Numbered from the stretch's first letter, positions 1-12,095 are shown. The stretch: DNA of 64,000 nucleotides from Alternaria dauci (GCF_042100115.1 NC_091277.1:2170001-2234000); one strand, 5' to 3'. Notes: a model not told the origin generated them from the letters alone. Numbers and translations are program-made.

Positions 1-1
1 C

Positions 2-771
2 GTTCCTGTTGGAGCTGCAGATCTGAGCGAGACGAGCATACTGGCACCCACCAATCCATACTCGGCGAGTAAGGCTGCAGCGGAAATGATGGTCAGCGCG
101 TACCGGAGCAGTTTCAAGCTGCCACTGATCACTATCCGGGCGAACAACGTGTACGGGCCGCATCAGTTCCCCGAGAGTAGGCACTTTCGCCAATTTAGAA
201 TAAAGGCACGAAGTTGACTGATACAGAAATTATCCCCAAGTTTATCATGCTGCTGCAACGGAACCAGAAGCTCCTTCTGCATGGTGACGGATCACCCACA
301 CGACGCTACCTTTACGCGGCAGACATTGTAGATGCACTGGACACTATATTGCACAAGGGTCAAGTTGGTCAAATCTACAACATCGCCTCAAAGGACGAGA
401 TTTCGAATTCGGAAATATGTAGCAGGCTGCTTGATGTCTTCGGAATACGCCACGACTCTATGGCGGAAATGTCCAAATGGGTAGAGTACACAGAGGACCG
501 ACCATTTAATGATCAGCGCTATGCGACAGACGGTTCGAAGCTCACCGCGCTGGGCTGGGAACCCAAGACGAGTTTCGACGAGGGTCTGAAGATTACAGTG
601 GACTGGTATCGGCGGTTTGGCGAGGTATGGTGGGGAGACATCAGTCGAGTCCTGACGTCGTTCCCTGTGGTGGCAGGAAATGAGATATGGACAAAAGAGG
701 AACACGAAGACCTGCCATCCTCCGATGGAGAAGTCATGCATGAAGACGATAGCGCAGTCTGGACAACCTAG
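2..771 (+). CDS. NAD-dependent nucleotide-sugar 4,6-dehydratase (RmlB-like), 3' part
   Basis: Partial gene: the 5' end lies outside the window. Exons are 2-176 and 227-771, with an intron at 177-226 (donor GTAGGC, acceptor ATACAG) that joins PHQFPE to KIIPKF in frame; about 239 residues are visible. The extended SDR family signature is clear: the catalytic YSASK (YxxxK), then TIRANNVYGPHQFPEK, GDGSPTRRYLYAADIVDA and GQIYNIAS, all hallmarks of dTDP/UDP-glucose 4,6-dehydratases. Such enzymes convert dTDP- or UDP-glucose to the 4-keto-6-deoxy sugar, the first step to rhamnose, in the cytosol. The fungal relatives are usually UDP-glucose-specific. The acidic C-terminal tail after WYRRFGEVWWGDIS goes beyond the catalytic fold. 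Substrate cannot be settled because the N-terminal Rossmann part is missing. Confidence 0.9.
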
Positions 772-1550
772 CGTTACCGATACTTGGCGTTGGAGAGCGA
801 CTTGCTGTTCGTTGGCGTGAAGAGTCTGTCGCACTTTGTGTATCTCGCGATGTCGCTAAAGGCTGTAGAAAGACGATACCCGGACTTCACGTAATAGATT
901 CAAACTCAGACGTGTTGAATAGAGCTCCATTGCGCAAGAGACGTGAACGTGCTTCCGTGATATGCAGGGACCAAGTTGATGTGGGTACCTAGGTATGTGG
1001 GCCCGGGGATGCGCCAGCCTGACGGGCCTCGATACCCAAAACATGATGACAAAATGGGTACAGAAAGCTCGAGAGATTGAAGCGACAGCCAAAGTCGTCT
1101 GAACTCTTCTCCAAGTTTTTCAGCTGTGTCCTCACCCAGACTGGTGAACTATTTCTGGCATCGCCTCAGCCACAAGCGGTGGCGTACTCCACTCACTCCG
1201 CCTTCCCACTAGCGGCAGGTTGGGCGCTTGAAGCGATTGAAACACGGGACGCAGCAAAACATCGAGTGCTCAAACACGATTTCTTGTGTCTGTGACATTC
1301 ATATACCGCGACGTCGCCTCTCCACCGTGTGCCTTCCTTCCATCACCTTCTTTCGAGTTTGCACGTGCGATCAGAGAGGACGTCGAGTAAACCTTGAAGA
1401 GGCTAATCGATAAGGCACCCCCACAATTCCCTCTGTGCTTCCCGACCTGTCAGCTTTCACCGCACCGACCCCTAACACCGACACATACATAGACGACACG
1501 AATTCTCGGCCCAAATCTCCTCCCAAATCTCCTCCAGCCGCACCTCAACC
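772..1550. other. Intergenic region: 3' UTR of the dehydratase and promoter of the SNARE gene
   Basis: No coding frame with a credible start, codon pattern or splice sites is visible on either strand. The last roughly 250 bases before the next ATG are pyrimidine- and CA-rich (CCCAAATCTCCTCC appears as a near-duplicate pair around 1509-1536), typical of a filamentous fungal core promoter and leader. Confidence 0.5.
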
Positions 1551-2967
1551 ATGGGACTGTTCTCCAAGAAAAAAGACAAGGCCGGAACAGCCAGCCCAGC
1601 AGCCCAGAATCCCTATGCCGCGCCTGTAGCCAAGGACCCGTACGCGCAGCCACCCCCATCCTACTCTCCTGGTGGTCAGGACACGTCGCTTCGGCAGGAG
1701 AAGACGCCCGCCGTGACAGGCCCGGGCCAGAGCTATGGGCAGACGCCAGGTGGATACGGTGCCCAGGGTGGAAGCTACGGCATGCAGTCAGGCTATGGCA
1801 ACGACCGCTACGGCGGAGGTGCACCCCAGCGCCCTGGCGGTTACGGAGGCCTTGGACGGACCGCGTCCAACGACACCATGAGCACCGAGGCAGGCCGCAA
1901 CGAGCTCTTTGGCAATGCGCCCCAACGCCAGAAAGCGCAGCCGCCCCAGCAGCCCAGCGCCCCCGGACAGAGCGGTGCCTATGGAAGCACCCCGAGCGGC
2001 GCATATGGCAGTGCTGCTCCTGGTGGTTACGGATCCGCCCCCGGCGGCTATGGAACCTACGAAGACCGTCAGCTGACGGCTGAAGAACAAGAAGAGGAGG
2101 ACATCGACGCCACAAAGCAGGAGATCAAGTTCATGAAGCAGCAAGACGTTGCTAGTACGAGGAATGCTCTCCGTCTAGCTGAACAAGCTCTGGAAACTGG
2201 TCGTGGAACTCTGGGAACCCTGGCCGCACAAGGAGAGCGTATTCACAAGTGAGTTTGGCCGGACTCGGCCATGCAGATGCACAACTGACTCGTCACTAGC
2301 ACTGAACGCAACCTCGACCTTGCCTCCATCCAGAGCGACAGAGCCAATGGCCAAACCAAAGAATTGGCTCGTAAGGACGCACTATACATTACCAGCGATA
2401 ATGTTGACTAAAGCGTCTCCAGGCATCAATGCAAGCATGTTCTCCATCGTCCCCAACCCCTTCACGGGCAACTCCAAGCGCGAGAAGCAAATGCAACAGG
2501 CCATGGACCAGCACGCCCGCGACCGCGAGACGCGGGAAGCCACCAACCGTGCCAAGTGGGAGTCTGGAGCTCGCGCGAATGAAGCCCAGCGCCAGCTACA
2601 ACAGGGAGGTGGCCCGACGGGCAACAACAAGAGTTCGCTTGCCGCGCGCTCCAAATTCCAATTCGAAGCCGACGAGGAAGACGATGCTATGGAGAATGAG
2701 ATTGATGGCAACTTGGGTATGTCTCTCCTGTTCATCATCCTGTATTAGAACGCCACGTCACCATGGATGGCCGTGAATGCACATATACTGACTATTCTAT
2801 CACCAGATGCACTCCACGGCATGGCCAAGAACCTCAACCACCTCGGTCGTGCGATGGGCGAGGAGGTCGACAAGCAAAATACCCACATTACCCGCATCAC
2901 TGGTAAGACGGACCAGGTTGATGACAAGATTGCCAGGAACAGACTCAAGTTGGATCGCATCCACTAA
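1551..2967 (+). CDS. sec9: Sec9-like t-SNARE (SNAP-25 family, Qb/Qc)
   Basis: Four exons: 1551-2248, 2300-2370, 2423-2716 and 2807-2967, giving 407 residues. Introns have GTGAGT, GTAAGG and GTATGT donors. The protein starts MGLFSKKKDK in a strong context (CAACCATGG). Residues about 15-170 are low-complexity Gly/Tyr/Pro/Gln-rich with repeated GGYG/GAYGS. A Qb SNARE helix follows (about 180-255, from EEQEEEDIDATKQEIKFMK through ERIHNTERNLD), then a linker containing INASMFSIVPNPF, matching the conserved SNAP-25 linker, and a C-terminal Qc SNARE helix (about 355-405) ending KIARNRLKLDRIH. There is no membrane anchor, as expected. Sec9 pairs with Sso-type syntaxin and Snc-type synaptobrevin to fuse secretory vesicles at the plasma membrane. 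It is shorter than yeast Sec9 (about 650 residues), the difference being in the disordered N-terminus. Confidence 0.93.
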
Positions 2968-3320
2968 GCTCGTTTCAATTCGGACCAATGAGCGGGGTGA
3001 GTGCCCTACAGTGCAGCCAAGTTTCCTCTTTCTGAGAGTCGTGGTATAATGCCCGGTGAAAGTCGAGCGATGGATGCATAGAGCTTGGGACATGGCATTA
3101 TCGGCGTTTTGGATACAGTGTATTGAATTACAACATCATATCGAATAGCATGCTGGCTATTGATACTTTGACACGTAGTGTTATGTTTGATGCTGAGCGA
3201 TATATGCTGAGACGCTGCGAATGACCCAAGAACCCATAACTCCACAAACCTGAATGAGTGTCCATGTACATACAGCTCCTGTTCCTGACTCATCACCCGT
3301 CAAATGATCCGCGTCACCAT
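2968..3320. other. Convergent 3' UTR interval
   Basis: Only 353 bases separate the stop codons of the SNARE gene (+) and the mannosidase gene (-). No gene is visible; the stretch must contain both polyadenylation regions. Confidence 0.6.
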
Positions 3321-6300
3321 TTACGCCAGAATGAGCTTGTATGTCGCGACCTCGAATGCGCGAATCTCGACCGGCACACCCTGCTCGCTCTTCTCTTCTG
3401 TTCCGACCCTCATGTCGCTAATCATTAGAGGCTCGCCCTCCTCGTCTTCCAGTGCATTAACTCTGATCACTTTTTTGACGTCGACATCACCCCACGTAAG
3501 TACGCCCTTGCTCTTTCCACCCAAGCTGTCGTAAATACGCAGAATAACGGAATGACCCTTCTTGACCGGCAATTCGCCACGGCTGACATCCTCGTCATCC
3601 TCGCCGCGCTTGATAGTGTCTAGCACAAGGTTGGGTGCACCGTAGATGTGGAAAGGATTCAGGAGACTGCTGTGCAGGGTAGACAAAGGACCCTGACGTC
3701 CAACAATCTTGAGTGGGTTGTTAAACTCGAAGGCTTTGCGGACCGTGCGTTCATCCACGCTGCCCTTATGAGGGAAGATGGCATAACGAGTCTTGTGGCT
3801 TCCCATATCGGCGTGGGCGTCGGGTGCTTTAGGCGAGCGAAGAAGGGAGAGGCGCATGACGTTGCCGGCTACCGCGAAGCCGTATTTGCTGTCATTCAGA
3901 ATGGCGACACCGTATGTGGCTTCGGACAGATCGGCCCACTTGTGGCAGCAAACTTCGAATTTGGCCATGTCCCAAGTTGTGTTGTAGTGTGTGGGTCGGC
4001 GTACGATTCCAAATTGCGTCTCATAACTGGCTTCTGTATTCACAATATCAACTGGAAACTCGACCTTGAGGAACTTCATCGTCTCGTGCCATTCAATTTC
4101 TGCGTCAAATTCAATAGCACTGGGTGTGTTTCCAACAGCTGCAGGCAGACTGAGGGTTGTCTTGATCCAGGACTTGTCGGAAATTTTCGTCTCAATCTCA
4201 AGACTGACTCGGTGTACGCTGTTCTCCGATATGGTCACCTTGCTCGGCTCAAGTTCTTGGCGGGATTGTAAGTGATAGACTTCGACGTCCCAGGCTTGCC
4301 AATAGAGTGGCTTGTCGTCGTAGATGACGAGCTGGCCGGCTTTGGCACCCTTGGGGATGAGTTCGCGATCAGCGGCAATGTCGAAGAGCGAGCTGATGGC
4401 GCCATTAGCGACTTGCACAATGAACTGAGAGTTACGAAGCTCGAAAAAATTAGCGTGAATCTCTTCAATAGACGCCTTCGAAGCGGGGTATGCTGAGGTG
4501 AGTGGGTAGACGTTAAGAGCGCCCAAGCCCTTTTGAGACCCATCACGGTGCGCGAGACCGTACTGAGCATTGGCCATCCCATACTTCGTTCGGCTTGCCA
4601 AACTAGGCAGCTTCACGATTTCGGTGCGGTTCCACGGTAAGGTGTTGATTGCGAAAAGTTTCGTGTCATGGTCCCAGTGACTTTCGTCGTTGAACCCGAG
4701 TTCAGCAAGGGCATCAGAGAGCAAACGCTCGCCAGTCGCAAACACTTCGGCATATATCTAACAACAATCAGTAGTAGACCGAAGAAGCGAGGAACAGCAA
4801 CTTACGCGGTCAGAGTCGTCATAACACATCTCAATTGAACTCCCAGGTAAACAGTCATGAAATTGACACAACAGCACATTTTCCCACATGTCGTCAATAT
4901 CTTTCTTGGGGTATTTGTACGAGCCCTTCTTGCCGAAGCCGTTCTTGATTGTGGCCAGGGTCGCAAGATACTCGATGTCTCTGAGCATGATTTCAGACTT
5001 CCGGTTATTGCGCTTGTTGTTGGATTGCGTGGTGTATGTACCACGGTGGAGCTCAAAGTACAGTTCGCCGTACCACGTCACAAGCTCGGTACCGTTTGCG
5101 ACCTTCTTCTCTAGACGGTCGAAGAAGTCGTCCGCTGAGTCGCCCAGCTTGACACGGGGTAAAAGACCGGCTGTGTCACTGATGCCGCGGCAACGCCTAA
5201 GCTTCTCAAGATGCTGCCATGTTGGGCCACCGCCTCCATCTCCTTTACCAAAGACGATCAAAGACGACTTGTCCTGGTCAAGCGACTTGTGTTGTGTAAC
5301 GCTGCGCTTGACATCTCCGAAATTTGCTTCGCACGTATATGTCTCTGATGGCGGCATGTGACAGATGACCTGGCTGTTGTCTAACGCGACCCAGTTGAAT
5401 GTTGTATGTGGGAAATTGTTTATATTGTTCCAACTCAGCTTCTGTGTGAGAAATCTCGTCATGCCGGAAATGCGGCAGATTTGGGGTAATTGCGTCGAGT
5501 ATCCGAATGTGTCAGGTAGCCAGAAGGTACGACATCTCTGGCCGAACTTGCTTTCAAAGTAGCGTTGGCCGTACAAGAACTGCCTGATGAGCGATTCTCC
5601 GCCAGGAAGGTTGGTATCGTGCTCGACCCAACTGCCGCCAATAGGCTGGAAGCTGCCCTCTTTGACTTTCTTCTTGACACGATCAAACGTGGAAGGGTAG
5701 TACTGCTCGAGCCACTTGTATTGTTGCGCCTGTGAACAGCAGAAGCGAAGCTCGGGGTATCGTTCGATGAGATCGCATTGGTTCGACCATGATCGGTTGA
5801 CCTTGCGCTTGGTCTCGTCGAAGGGCCATAGCCAACACGTGTCTATGTGGCAATAGCCAATGCCGTGCACAATGGCCTCCTGGTCGCTCTCGTACACCTT
5901 GTGCGAGTCAACGTCCTTGCCCACGTACTCGGCGGCAACCTTGCGCGCTGCTTTGATGCTTTCTCGACTTCCATTGCCGGCGATAAAGGTGTCGATGATG
6001 CGATTGCAGACCTGCTGGGCATCGTGAGCCTGTGTCGAGTCTCCAGGAAACTCGCGAGCGGCGTCTGAGATCTCCCAGAAGTCAAAATAGAGGGCCCTCG
6101 CGTCCAGATTGACGGCCTGTACCTCGGCCGTGTGCAACGTGTAGTACTTGTCGGGTGCGGGTGGCTGGATGGAATCGCCACCGGGCGCGTTCCCGAACAT
6201 GCCGTTGCAAGCCATCTCGACGTAGAAGGTGTGCTCCTTGCCGTCTCTGTAGGCCTTGGGCAGGATCCACTGTGTTCTCTCACCACCACCGGTCAGCCCG

Positions 6301-6806
6301 TGAACAGTGTGTCCATCTTCGGTCCAGATGAGCCCCTCGTTGTTGGCGTCCCACACGAACTCGAGATGCTCTTTGTCGAGCATGTGCTTGGGAACCGTGA
6401 GCTGGACCCTGAACCAGTGCGTCGACCAGCTGGGGCCGAAGGACTCGCCGACCTTGGTGGGGTGGAAGGCATGAGAGGTAGCTTCCTTGAAGAGAGGGCG
6501 CGAGAGGTTTGGGGGCGAGTAGACGGAGAGCTTGACCCAGTCGGAACCCGAGGCAACAGCTTCGGTGAGCTTGCTATATGACGTATGAGCATCTCTTGAA
6601 GCCAGGCACCGAGTCGAAGCTGTGGGCGTGGTGGAACTGCATGCTTACCCTATAAGACTCTGTTCGCGGTACTGCCCGCCATCGACAAACTGCCTCAAGC
6701 GGCTCTGGTAGATGCTGTGGATCTGCTTGCCAACCGGACCAGCCGCCAGCGTGGGATAGTCGTTCGCGACGGGCACCGGCATATTGCGGTGAGACTCTCC
6801 ACCCAT
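3321..6806 (-). CDS. ams1: Alpha-mannosidase, glycoside hydrolase family 38 (vacuolar Ams1 type)
   Basis: Three exons on the minus strand: 6806-6649, 6573-4806 and 4757-3321, separated by introns of 75 and 48 nt; 1,120 residues, close to yeast Ams1 (about 1,080). The GH38 catalytic core is complete: the zinc ligands HID in GYCHIDTCWLWP (H295, D297), the nucleophile D407 in TFWLPDTFGYS, and H625 in CQFHDCLPGSS. The N-terminal jelly-roll and C-terminal beta-domains fill the rest. No signal peptide is present (MGGESHRNMPVPVANDYP), in agreement with direct cytosol-to-vacuole delivery of Ams1 rather than secretion. It trims free and vacuolar alpha-linked mannose oligosaccharides. The first exon was assigned from the junction that joins QSLIG to KLTEAVASGSDW in frame. 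The gene is convergent with the SNARE gene. Confidence 0.95.
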
Positions 6807-7744
6807 GTTGGATGTGGATAGAAGCGTGGGAGCAACTTTGGGCGCCGCTTATGTAGAGATGGCTTCAACGTCAGCTGCGCGCTACAACAGTTGTGGTACC
6901 TTGCATGGCTGGTGCCGTGAGCCATCCGTGTTGGGGCAGGAGCTCTCCCCGCATCTTGGCGAGAAAGGCCCATGCTCCCTGCCCCCTCCCCGTATCCATT
7001 ACCCGCTCATCTCCACTTGGTGCCTCTTTGCTTCTTGTCCTCTCTTCCCCTATCGTCTCCATGCTTCGGCATGTCGTGGCAAAAACGCGGTGAATCTGCT
7101 GATACGTGTTTGAACGACCTTGGCGTCACCATGCTGACGTGAGTTGTTGTTCTCCCACTGGAGCTCCTGGTGTGTCTGACGGGCGACTCCTATTGTTCCA
7201 TCTGATCGCAAAGACGTCATGGTAATCTTGAACGGAGCGAAGGCGCAAGGAGGCCTGTCACATAAAACTAATCATTTTTGACATGAAGATGAAAATATAA
7301 CGAGACATGTTCTACAGGAAACGAATTTCCAAAACCCGAAGAAAATAAACGCACGACGCTCCAAGTTCAGAGTGCAGAAAGAAGATATTTGTCAAACATG
7401 GCAGGACATGCAAACAAGGTATATGTGGATGACCACCGTCTAATCAACCGTTTCCCAAATCTTACCGGCCAAGGACGTAAGATTTCTCATGTGTAGTGAC
7501 GACACAAAGAAGTAGAATTGTAACGGCATTCAAATGACCGATTTTCCTGACCTCTACACTATTGTACCAACGACAAACCTTCTTGAACCCCTCTAACACT
7601 GACTCTGACTGTCCGCAACCCGCTGTCCACCGACCGCGCCGTTGAATCCCTTGAACAGAGTATACCTCCCTTTAACACTAACCTTGTACGTCGTGTTCTT
7701 CGTCTGGTCACTACTCGTGGCACCATTACGAGTAACACTACTGC
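6807..7744. other. Promoter side of the mannosidase gene and intergenic DNA
   Basis: No supported gene. The first 250 bases upstream of the mannosidase ATG hold C-runs on the plus strand near 6975-6995 (CCCTGCCCCCTCCCC), i.e. AGGGG/GGGGA stress-element-like words on the coding strand; that regulatory reading is a guess. From about 7260 the DNA becomes more AT-rich and shows no codon structure. Confidence 0.45.
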
Positions 7745-8020
7745 TCACCCCCGTTCAAGTGGCCTGGCCACCCGAACTCGGGCTACCACCTGCTTCGGTG
7801 CACCCACACCCGCCGCACACGCTGCATAGGCAGAACTCTTCAACCAGTAGGTATCCTTGCCACCTAGGTGATCAGACGTCCTTGGTACGCGGACGCCGAA
7901 AGAGTAGTCCACCGGATGGGAGACGTCGGGAAAAGGAGCATCCCGTGGGGCTGTCCGGGAGTGGAGCAAAGCAGGTAGTGCCGTGATCGTTGCGATGAAC
8001 AGGATTAGAGCAAGACGCAT
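7745..8020 (-). CDS. Possible small secreted protein, 91 residues
   Basis: Weak prediction. A minus-strand frame starting at the ATG at 8020 (context TTGACGATGCG) encodes 91 residues that begin with a good signal-peptide pattern: MRLALILFIATITALPALL, with positive charge, hydrophobic core and small residues at a potential cleavage site. The rest (PRDAPFPDVSHPVDYSFGV ... CAAGVGAPKQ) matches no family I recognise and has a single cysteine. The overlapping frame shifted by two encodes a cysteine-dense stretch (EEFCLCSVCGGCGC) before its own stop, so an unrecognised intron could yield a different C-terminus. It is isolated in a gene-poor 2.7-kb interval. It may be spurious. Confidence 0.3.
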   Translation of the reverse strand: MRLALILFIATITALPALLHSRTAPRDAPFPDVSHPVDYSFGVRVPRTSDHLGGKDTYWLKSSAYAACAAGVGAPKQVVARVRVARPLERG

Positions 8021-9572
8021 CGTCAAGAAGATTTGGGTATGGTTAGACGAGGACATTGTGAGATACAAATCGGTCATTGTGAACGAAAGCACACATTCTT
8101 GTAAAATTTCCATCGCAGGCGTTAACAGTATCAGACTGCTCTCTTTACATCATATGTGGACCGCAGTCGTCACTTGATGCCTTTTGAAAGCCTTCTGCGA
8201 ACACTCCTTAGGATAGGCCAGGCGTTCGCTCTCAGTTCTACATGCTCCTAATGTGTGGGCAAAAGGGCGCCGACACACTACGGCATCCTCTAGGATTCCG
8301 CAGGTGCTCCAAGGAGCCTTCAAAAGGCGTAGTACATGTAAGCTCCAATGGGACAGGGAAAATTGTCGTCCGCCGCATACGAAGAAGGAGTTGGTGTAAC
8401 TTTACTAGCATCCTAAATATAGGCGTCGTAGCCGTACGGCTCTGGAGAGGAAGGAAAACTTGGTTGCAGTGTAGATTCGTCATCCAGCCAAGTGCCCTCA
8501 TTGAATGCCATGATGGAGGGCCACCCCAAACACTGTTAACATGATACGTCGGGAAGGGAAAATCGGACACAGCTATGACAGAAAGCGTTCGGATTTTCTA
8601 TTCCCTAGCGTGTACGCAATGGTGGCGCGAGTGCCGAGTGGATTGGTCGATAGCTAGCCAGTCTTCACGTTTTGTAGTGAGCTACCAATCTTTTAGTACA
8701 ACGTAAGTTCAGTCGACAGTTATGATTACCAGGGCTTATGTATGTAAGCAAGTAGTTTCGGTGTCAATAGAGTGACCCCAGTGAACTAAGGCCCCTGGAG
8801 ATAAACACACAGGCCCAATATACTTTGCTGGACCAATTCGATGTTGTCTATGCAAGGCTGCGGTCATGCTCCGAGACATGCGTCTCTACGCTGGTCACAT
8901 ACTAGAGACTTTGCTCATTACAGGAAAACGATGGCTTTACAATTTCCGGTCTCTGTACACGCAATGGCATGGGCACTTGAGTCGTTTGCGCGAGTAAATG
9001 CAGGAAAAGGAACAATGCTTGCGAAATGATGGCTGCACTTGACTAGTAACCTACGCCTGTGGCACGCTAGCTTCGGACCGGCCCATATCGGCGGAAAGCG
9101 CACACAATTTGAGGACTGTCAAGATTGGACACTGAAAAGACGCGCAATGCGTCTCCATGCTGGGGATATGTACAATGTGAGTGCACCTACCTGCGCAAAG
9201 ACATTGCGAAGCAGAAAATTAGGGGTTTGCAACACACGCCGAGGAGCTGATTGGGTACTGTGCATCAAGTGGCTTCTCCTCAACCTTTGCGCAGCTTCGG
9301 GTCCGAGCGTCGACACCATCCCAAAGCGAAATATCAAGAAGTCATTGATGTCATCCCAACGCGCTTGCGAAAGGGGCGAAACGTGCTGTACCAGTTTCCG
9401 AGGTGCTCTGGCTGCCCACAGAAGAATTGTTAAGACTTGATGATGTAGGTGATTTAGGATGGCTGGATGCTTAAGATGAGGAGGATTGGGGCTTACGCAG
9501 GTGCCTGTGCGTCAGTGGTAGGAAATCTGGGGTAGTACAAAGATTGGTTTGCTGGACGCCCATGCTTCTGGA
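8021..9572. other. Gene-poor interval
   Basis: About 1.5 kb without a convincing gene. A minus-strand reading from 8511 gives a 32-codon coding-like start followed by an in-frame TAG and then another coding-like stretch up to a TGA near 8325, which could be a decayed gene. The other open frames here are short, lack splice signals and overlap on both strands. Confidence 0.4.
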
Positions 9573-10620
9573 ATGTATCGCACGCTGTTTCCCCGATCAT
9601 TGTCGTTTGCTGTCGCGTACCGTGCGCCTTGCGTTACTATAACTCCTTCAAGATTCGCTACTCGATCAGTATCATCGAAGATGCCTTCCCAGACCAACGA
9701 TAAGTACACAGATCCAGAGCTCCGCGACGAGGTCAAGGAAGAGATTCAGGCTGGCGGAAAAGGAGGTGCGCCCGGCCAATGGTCCGCTCGAAAGGTATGT
9801 CCACCGATCTTGAGTACTTTGGGCAGCGCTGACACATCGATTGTAGGCGCAGATGATGGCTTCTGAATACAAAAAACGCGGTGGAGGCTATACCACAGAT
9901 AAGAAGGACAAGAGTGCGAAGCATCTCGACCAATGGACAGAGGAGGATTGGCAGACAAAAGAAGGTAGTGGAAACGCGAAGGACGGAAATGGTCTAGAAC
10001 ATCGGTACCTACCGAAGAAGGCCTGGGAACAGATGAGTGAGAAAGAGAAGGAAGAAACAGATGAAAGAAAGCAGGAGGGAAGCAAAGAGGGCAAGCAACA
10101 CGTTGCCAACACCTCAAAGGCTTCGCGCGCCAGGAGGGATGCTAGCAAGGACGACAGTACCAACACATATACCAAGATTGAAAAAAAGAGCAAAACGGAC
10201 TGTACCACGCAATGGGACGACCCAGACCATATGAAGAACGACCAACGAGAATACCAGAAGTTTCTGGAGGCCAACCGCAAGTCCAGGAGCGGAGCGCAGG
10301 ACGAGCATCCGGGCACAAAGCGTGGACGCGGTGCCAATGCAGAGGCTCCGAGCAAGAAACAGAAAAGTGCGGGCGGAAAACGTGACCAACCAATTGGAGC
10401 TGCCGGTGACAAAACTCGGGTACCGAAGAAGGGCCAGAAAGTGCAATGGCACTCGCTACCTGGTTACATCGACGGCGAAGTAGTTGAGGTCCTGTATGAG
10501 GGAAAGACAGTTGATGGAAAGAGCGTCAAGGCGAGCAAAGAGGATCCCAGAGTAGTACTCAGGAGCGACTCGTCTGGAAAGATTTGTGTGCATAAGCCTG
10601 AGGCAGTATACTTTGACTAG
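9573..10620 (+). CDS. DUF5872 - HVA1/TUDOR (DUF2945) protein
   Basis: Two exons: 9573-9794 and 9847-10620 (52-nt intron, donor GTATGT, acceptor TTGTAG), giving 331 residues. From about residue 44 the protein reads YTDPELRDEVKEEIQ, GGKGGAPGQWSARKAQMM and YKKRGGGY, the pattern of the DUF5872 domain found in bacteria, fungi and some large DNA viruses. A lysine/glutamate-rich disordered middle follows with basic clusters (KRGRG, SKKQK). The last about 65 residues (KKGQKVQWHSLPGYIDGEVVEVL ... HKPEAVYFD) match the hypervirulence-associated TUDOR domain, DUF2945. The first ATG gives a 36-residue basic/hydroxylated leader with FATRSVSSK that resembles a mitochondrial presequence; a second in-frame ATG at 9681 (MPSQTNDKY) would give a 295-residue form without it. 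Molecular function is unknown; a nucleic-acid or chromatin role is only a guess. Confidence 0.82.
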
Positions 10621-12071
10621 CTTGACAGTCGATATTGTGGACTGGACTGTAAGCAAACGTCCACGGATGTTCGGAGTAGCACGTGATGGAGCGAAGGTTT
10701 CGGCGCGGAAGCGGCAGCGTTGTCGGTCGCATCGTCTTGAAAAACTCGGCTTCGGCACACAGCAAGTTGTTAGGGCCTGTAACGCCATCTGGCCGTTGGT
10801 CAATAAATCTTGGTTAATCACTCCAGACTGGATGCACATCGTCGCTCAGGTGGCGAAGGTCGCTAACGCAAAGCTAGTGTGGGGAGGGTGTGGTGCTGCG
10901 CTGCGCTTGCACACGATTTGTCGGGACACATCCAACGTCGAGGTCCCAGGATGGTTCCCTGATGAATGTCGAATGGGAATGGTACGGAGCGGGAATAGCA
11001 CATGTACGGTTCGCTCCACCTTGCAGTGTGTAATGCCTATATGGCCGCAGACAAGCCCGGCTTAGGTGCAGACGTCGCGGGCCTGGGCCGCGTCCAAGCA
11101 GGACGGGGATGGAACAGAGGTGCATGCGCCGAGGGTGTGATTGGGCGGACAGAAGCGATCTACACGTCTTGCCAGGTTGGTGTATCCACGGCGACGCTGC
11201 AGGTCCTGGCGAGGGGCACGATTGTTGTTGGAGAGCAATAACGACACAGGTGGTGCAACGTTGGGCTGTGTCAATTGAGGGGCTATGGTGATGACGCTCG
11301 GCTGACGATGGCGTGAACACGCGTTTGAGAAGCTGCACGGCAGCCACTCGACGTTATTGTCCGAGCAGTCTAGTTATCGTTTGGCGCAGTGGCCAGCACT
11401 GGGGAAGAGGGGCTGATGGTAAGGGCTGACTACAAGCGTGGTTTTGCAGAATAGTGTTTACGTGCCCGCATGCTGTCTGAAGATGCGCCGCCTGTGGTTC
11501 GTCTCGCGTCGTCCAAGCGGACAAGAGACATGGGCGGGCAAATAACACAATGGGCTGCACTTGATCCAGGGATTACCACGAGCATGCAGAGGAAGCAGCG
11601 GTCAGTCGATGGGAGGCCTGTGGCGGGCAGACGGACAGACAGACAGGCAGACAGATGAACATGGCTGCGAGAGGAATGGTATGCCGTCGGCCTCTTGCTG
11701 ATTCGATGCCGTCTGTCGCTGGGGATTGATTGCGCAACGACGGGGCGGGCGTGGCAGTGTTGGGTGAAACGGAAAAAAGACGTTCTGCCGTTATTTTGGC
11801 GGCCAGCATGTGCCGCCGTAGCTGGGGGCGCTAGCCCGCCCTTAGTCTCCGCCCACTGCACGGCTGTTTTCCGTGTGACTTTCGCTCGACGCGTGCTTTG
11901 CGTGCTGCGTGGGGACCTTTGCCAGCTGGATAGCGTGCCGAAGAGGCCCATTCCATGCCTGCAGCTGCTCATCCGCTCGCCTGGCGTTGTTTCTTTTTTG
12001 TCCACGCCGTCTCCCCCAACTTGTCGTGCTGCCGGCTGAGACGTCGACTGTGTGCCCCTCTCCCGTCTGCT

Positions 12072-12095
12072 CACCACCACCACCACCACCACCAC
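12072..12095. repeat. CAC trinucleotide microsatellite
   Basis: Eight uninterrupted CAC units in the promoter/leader of the kinase gene. Confidence 0.95.

Noticed and set aside
3648..4271. 207-codon frame antisense to the mannosidase gene
   Set aside because: Shadow frame: the opposite strand is the conserved GH38 coding region.
8242..8544. 100-codon plus-strand frame and 110-codon minus-strand frame over the same bases
   Set aside because: Both are open by chance in a gene-poor interval; neither has a family match or splice support.
10586..11065. 159-codon plus-strand frame after the HVA1-type gene
   Set aside because: It starts inside the last exon of the preceding gene in another frame, has no sensible start context, and its composition looks like translated promoter DNA.
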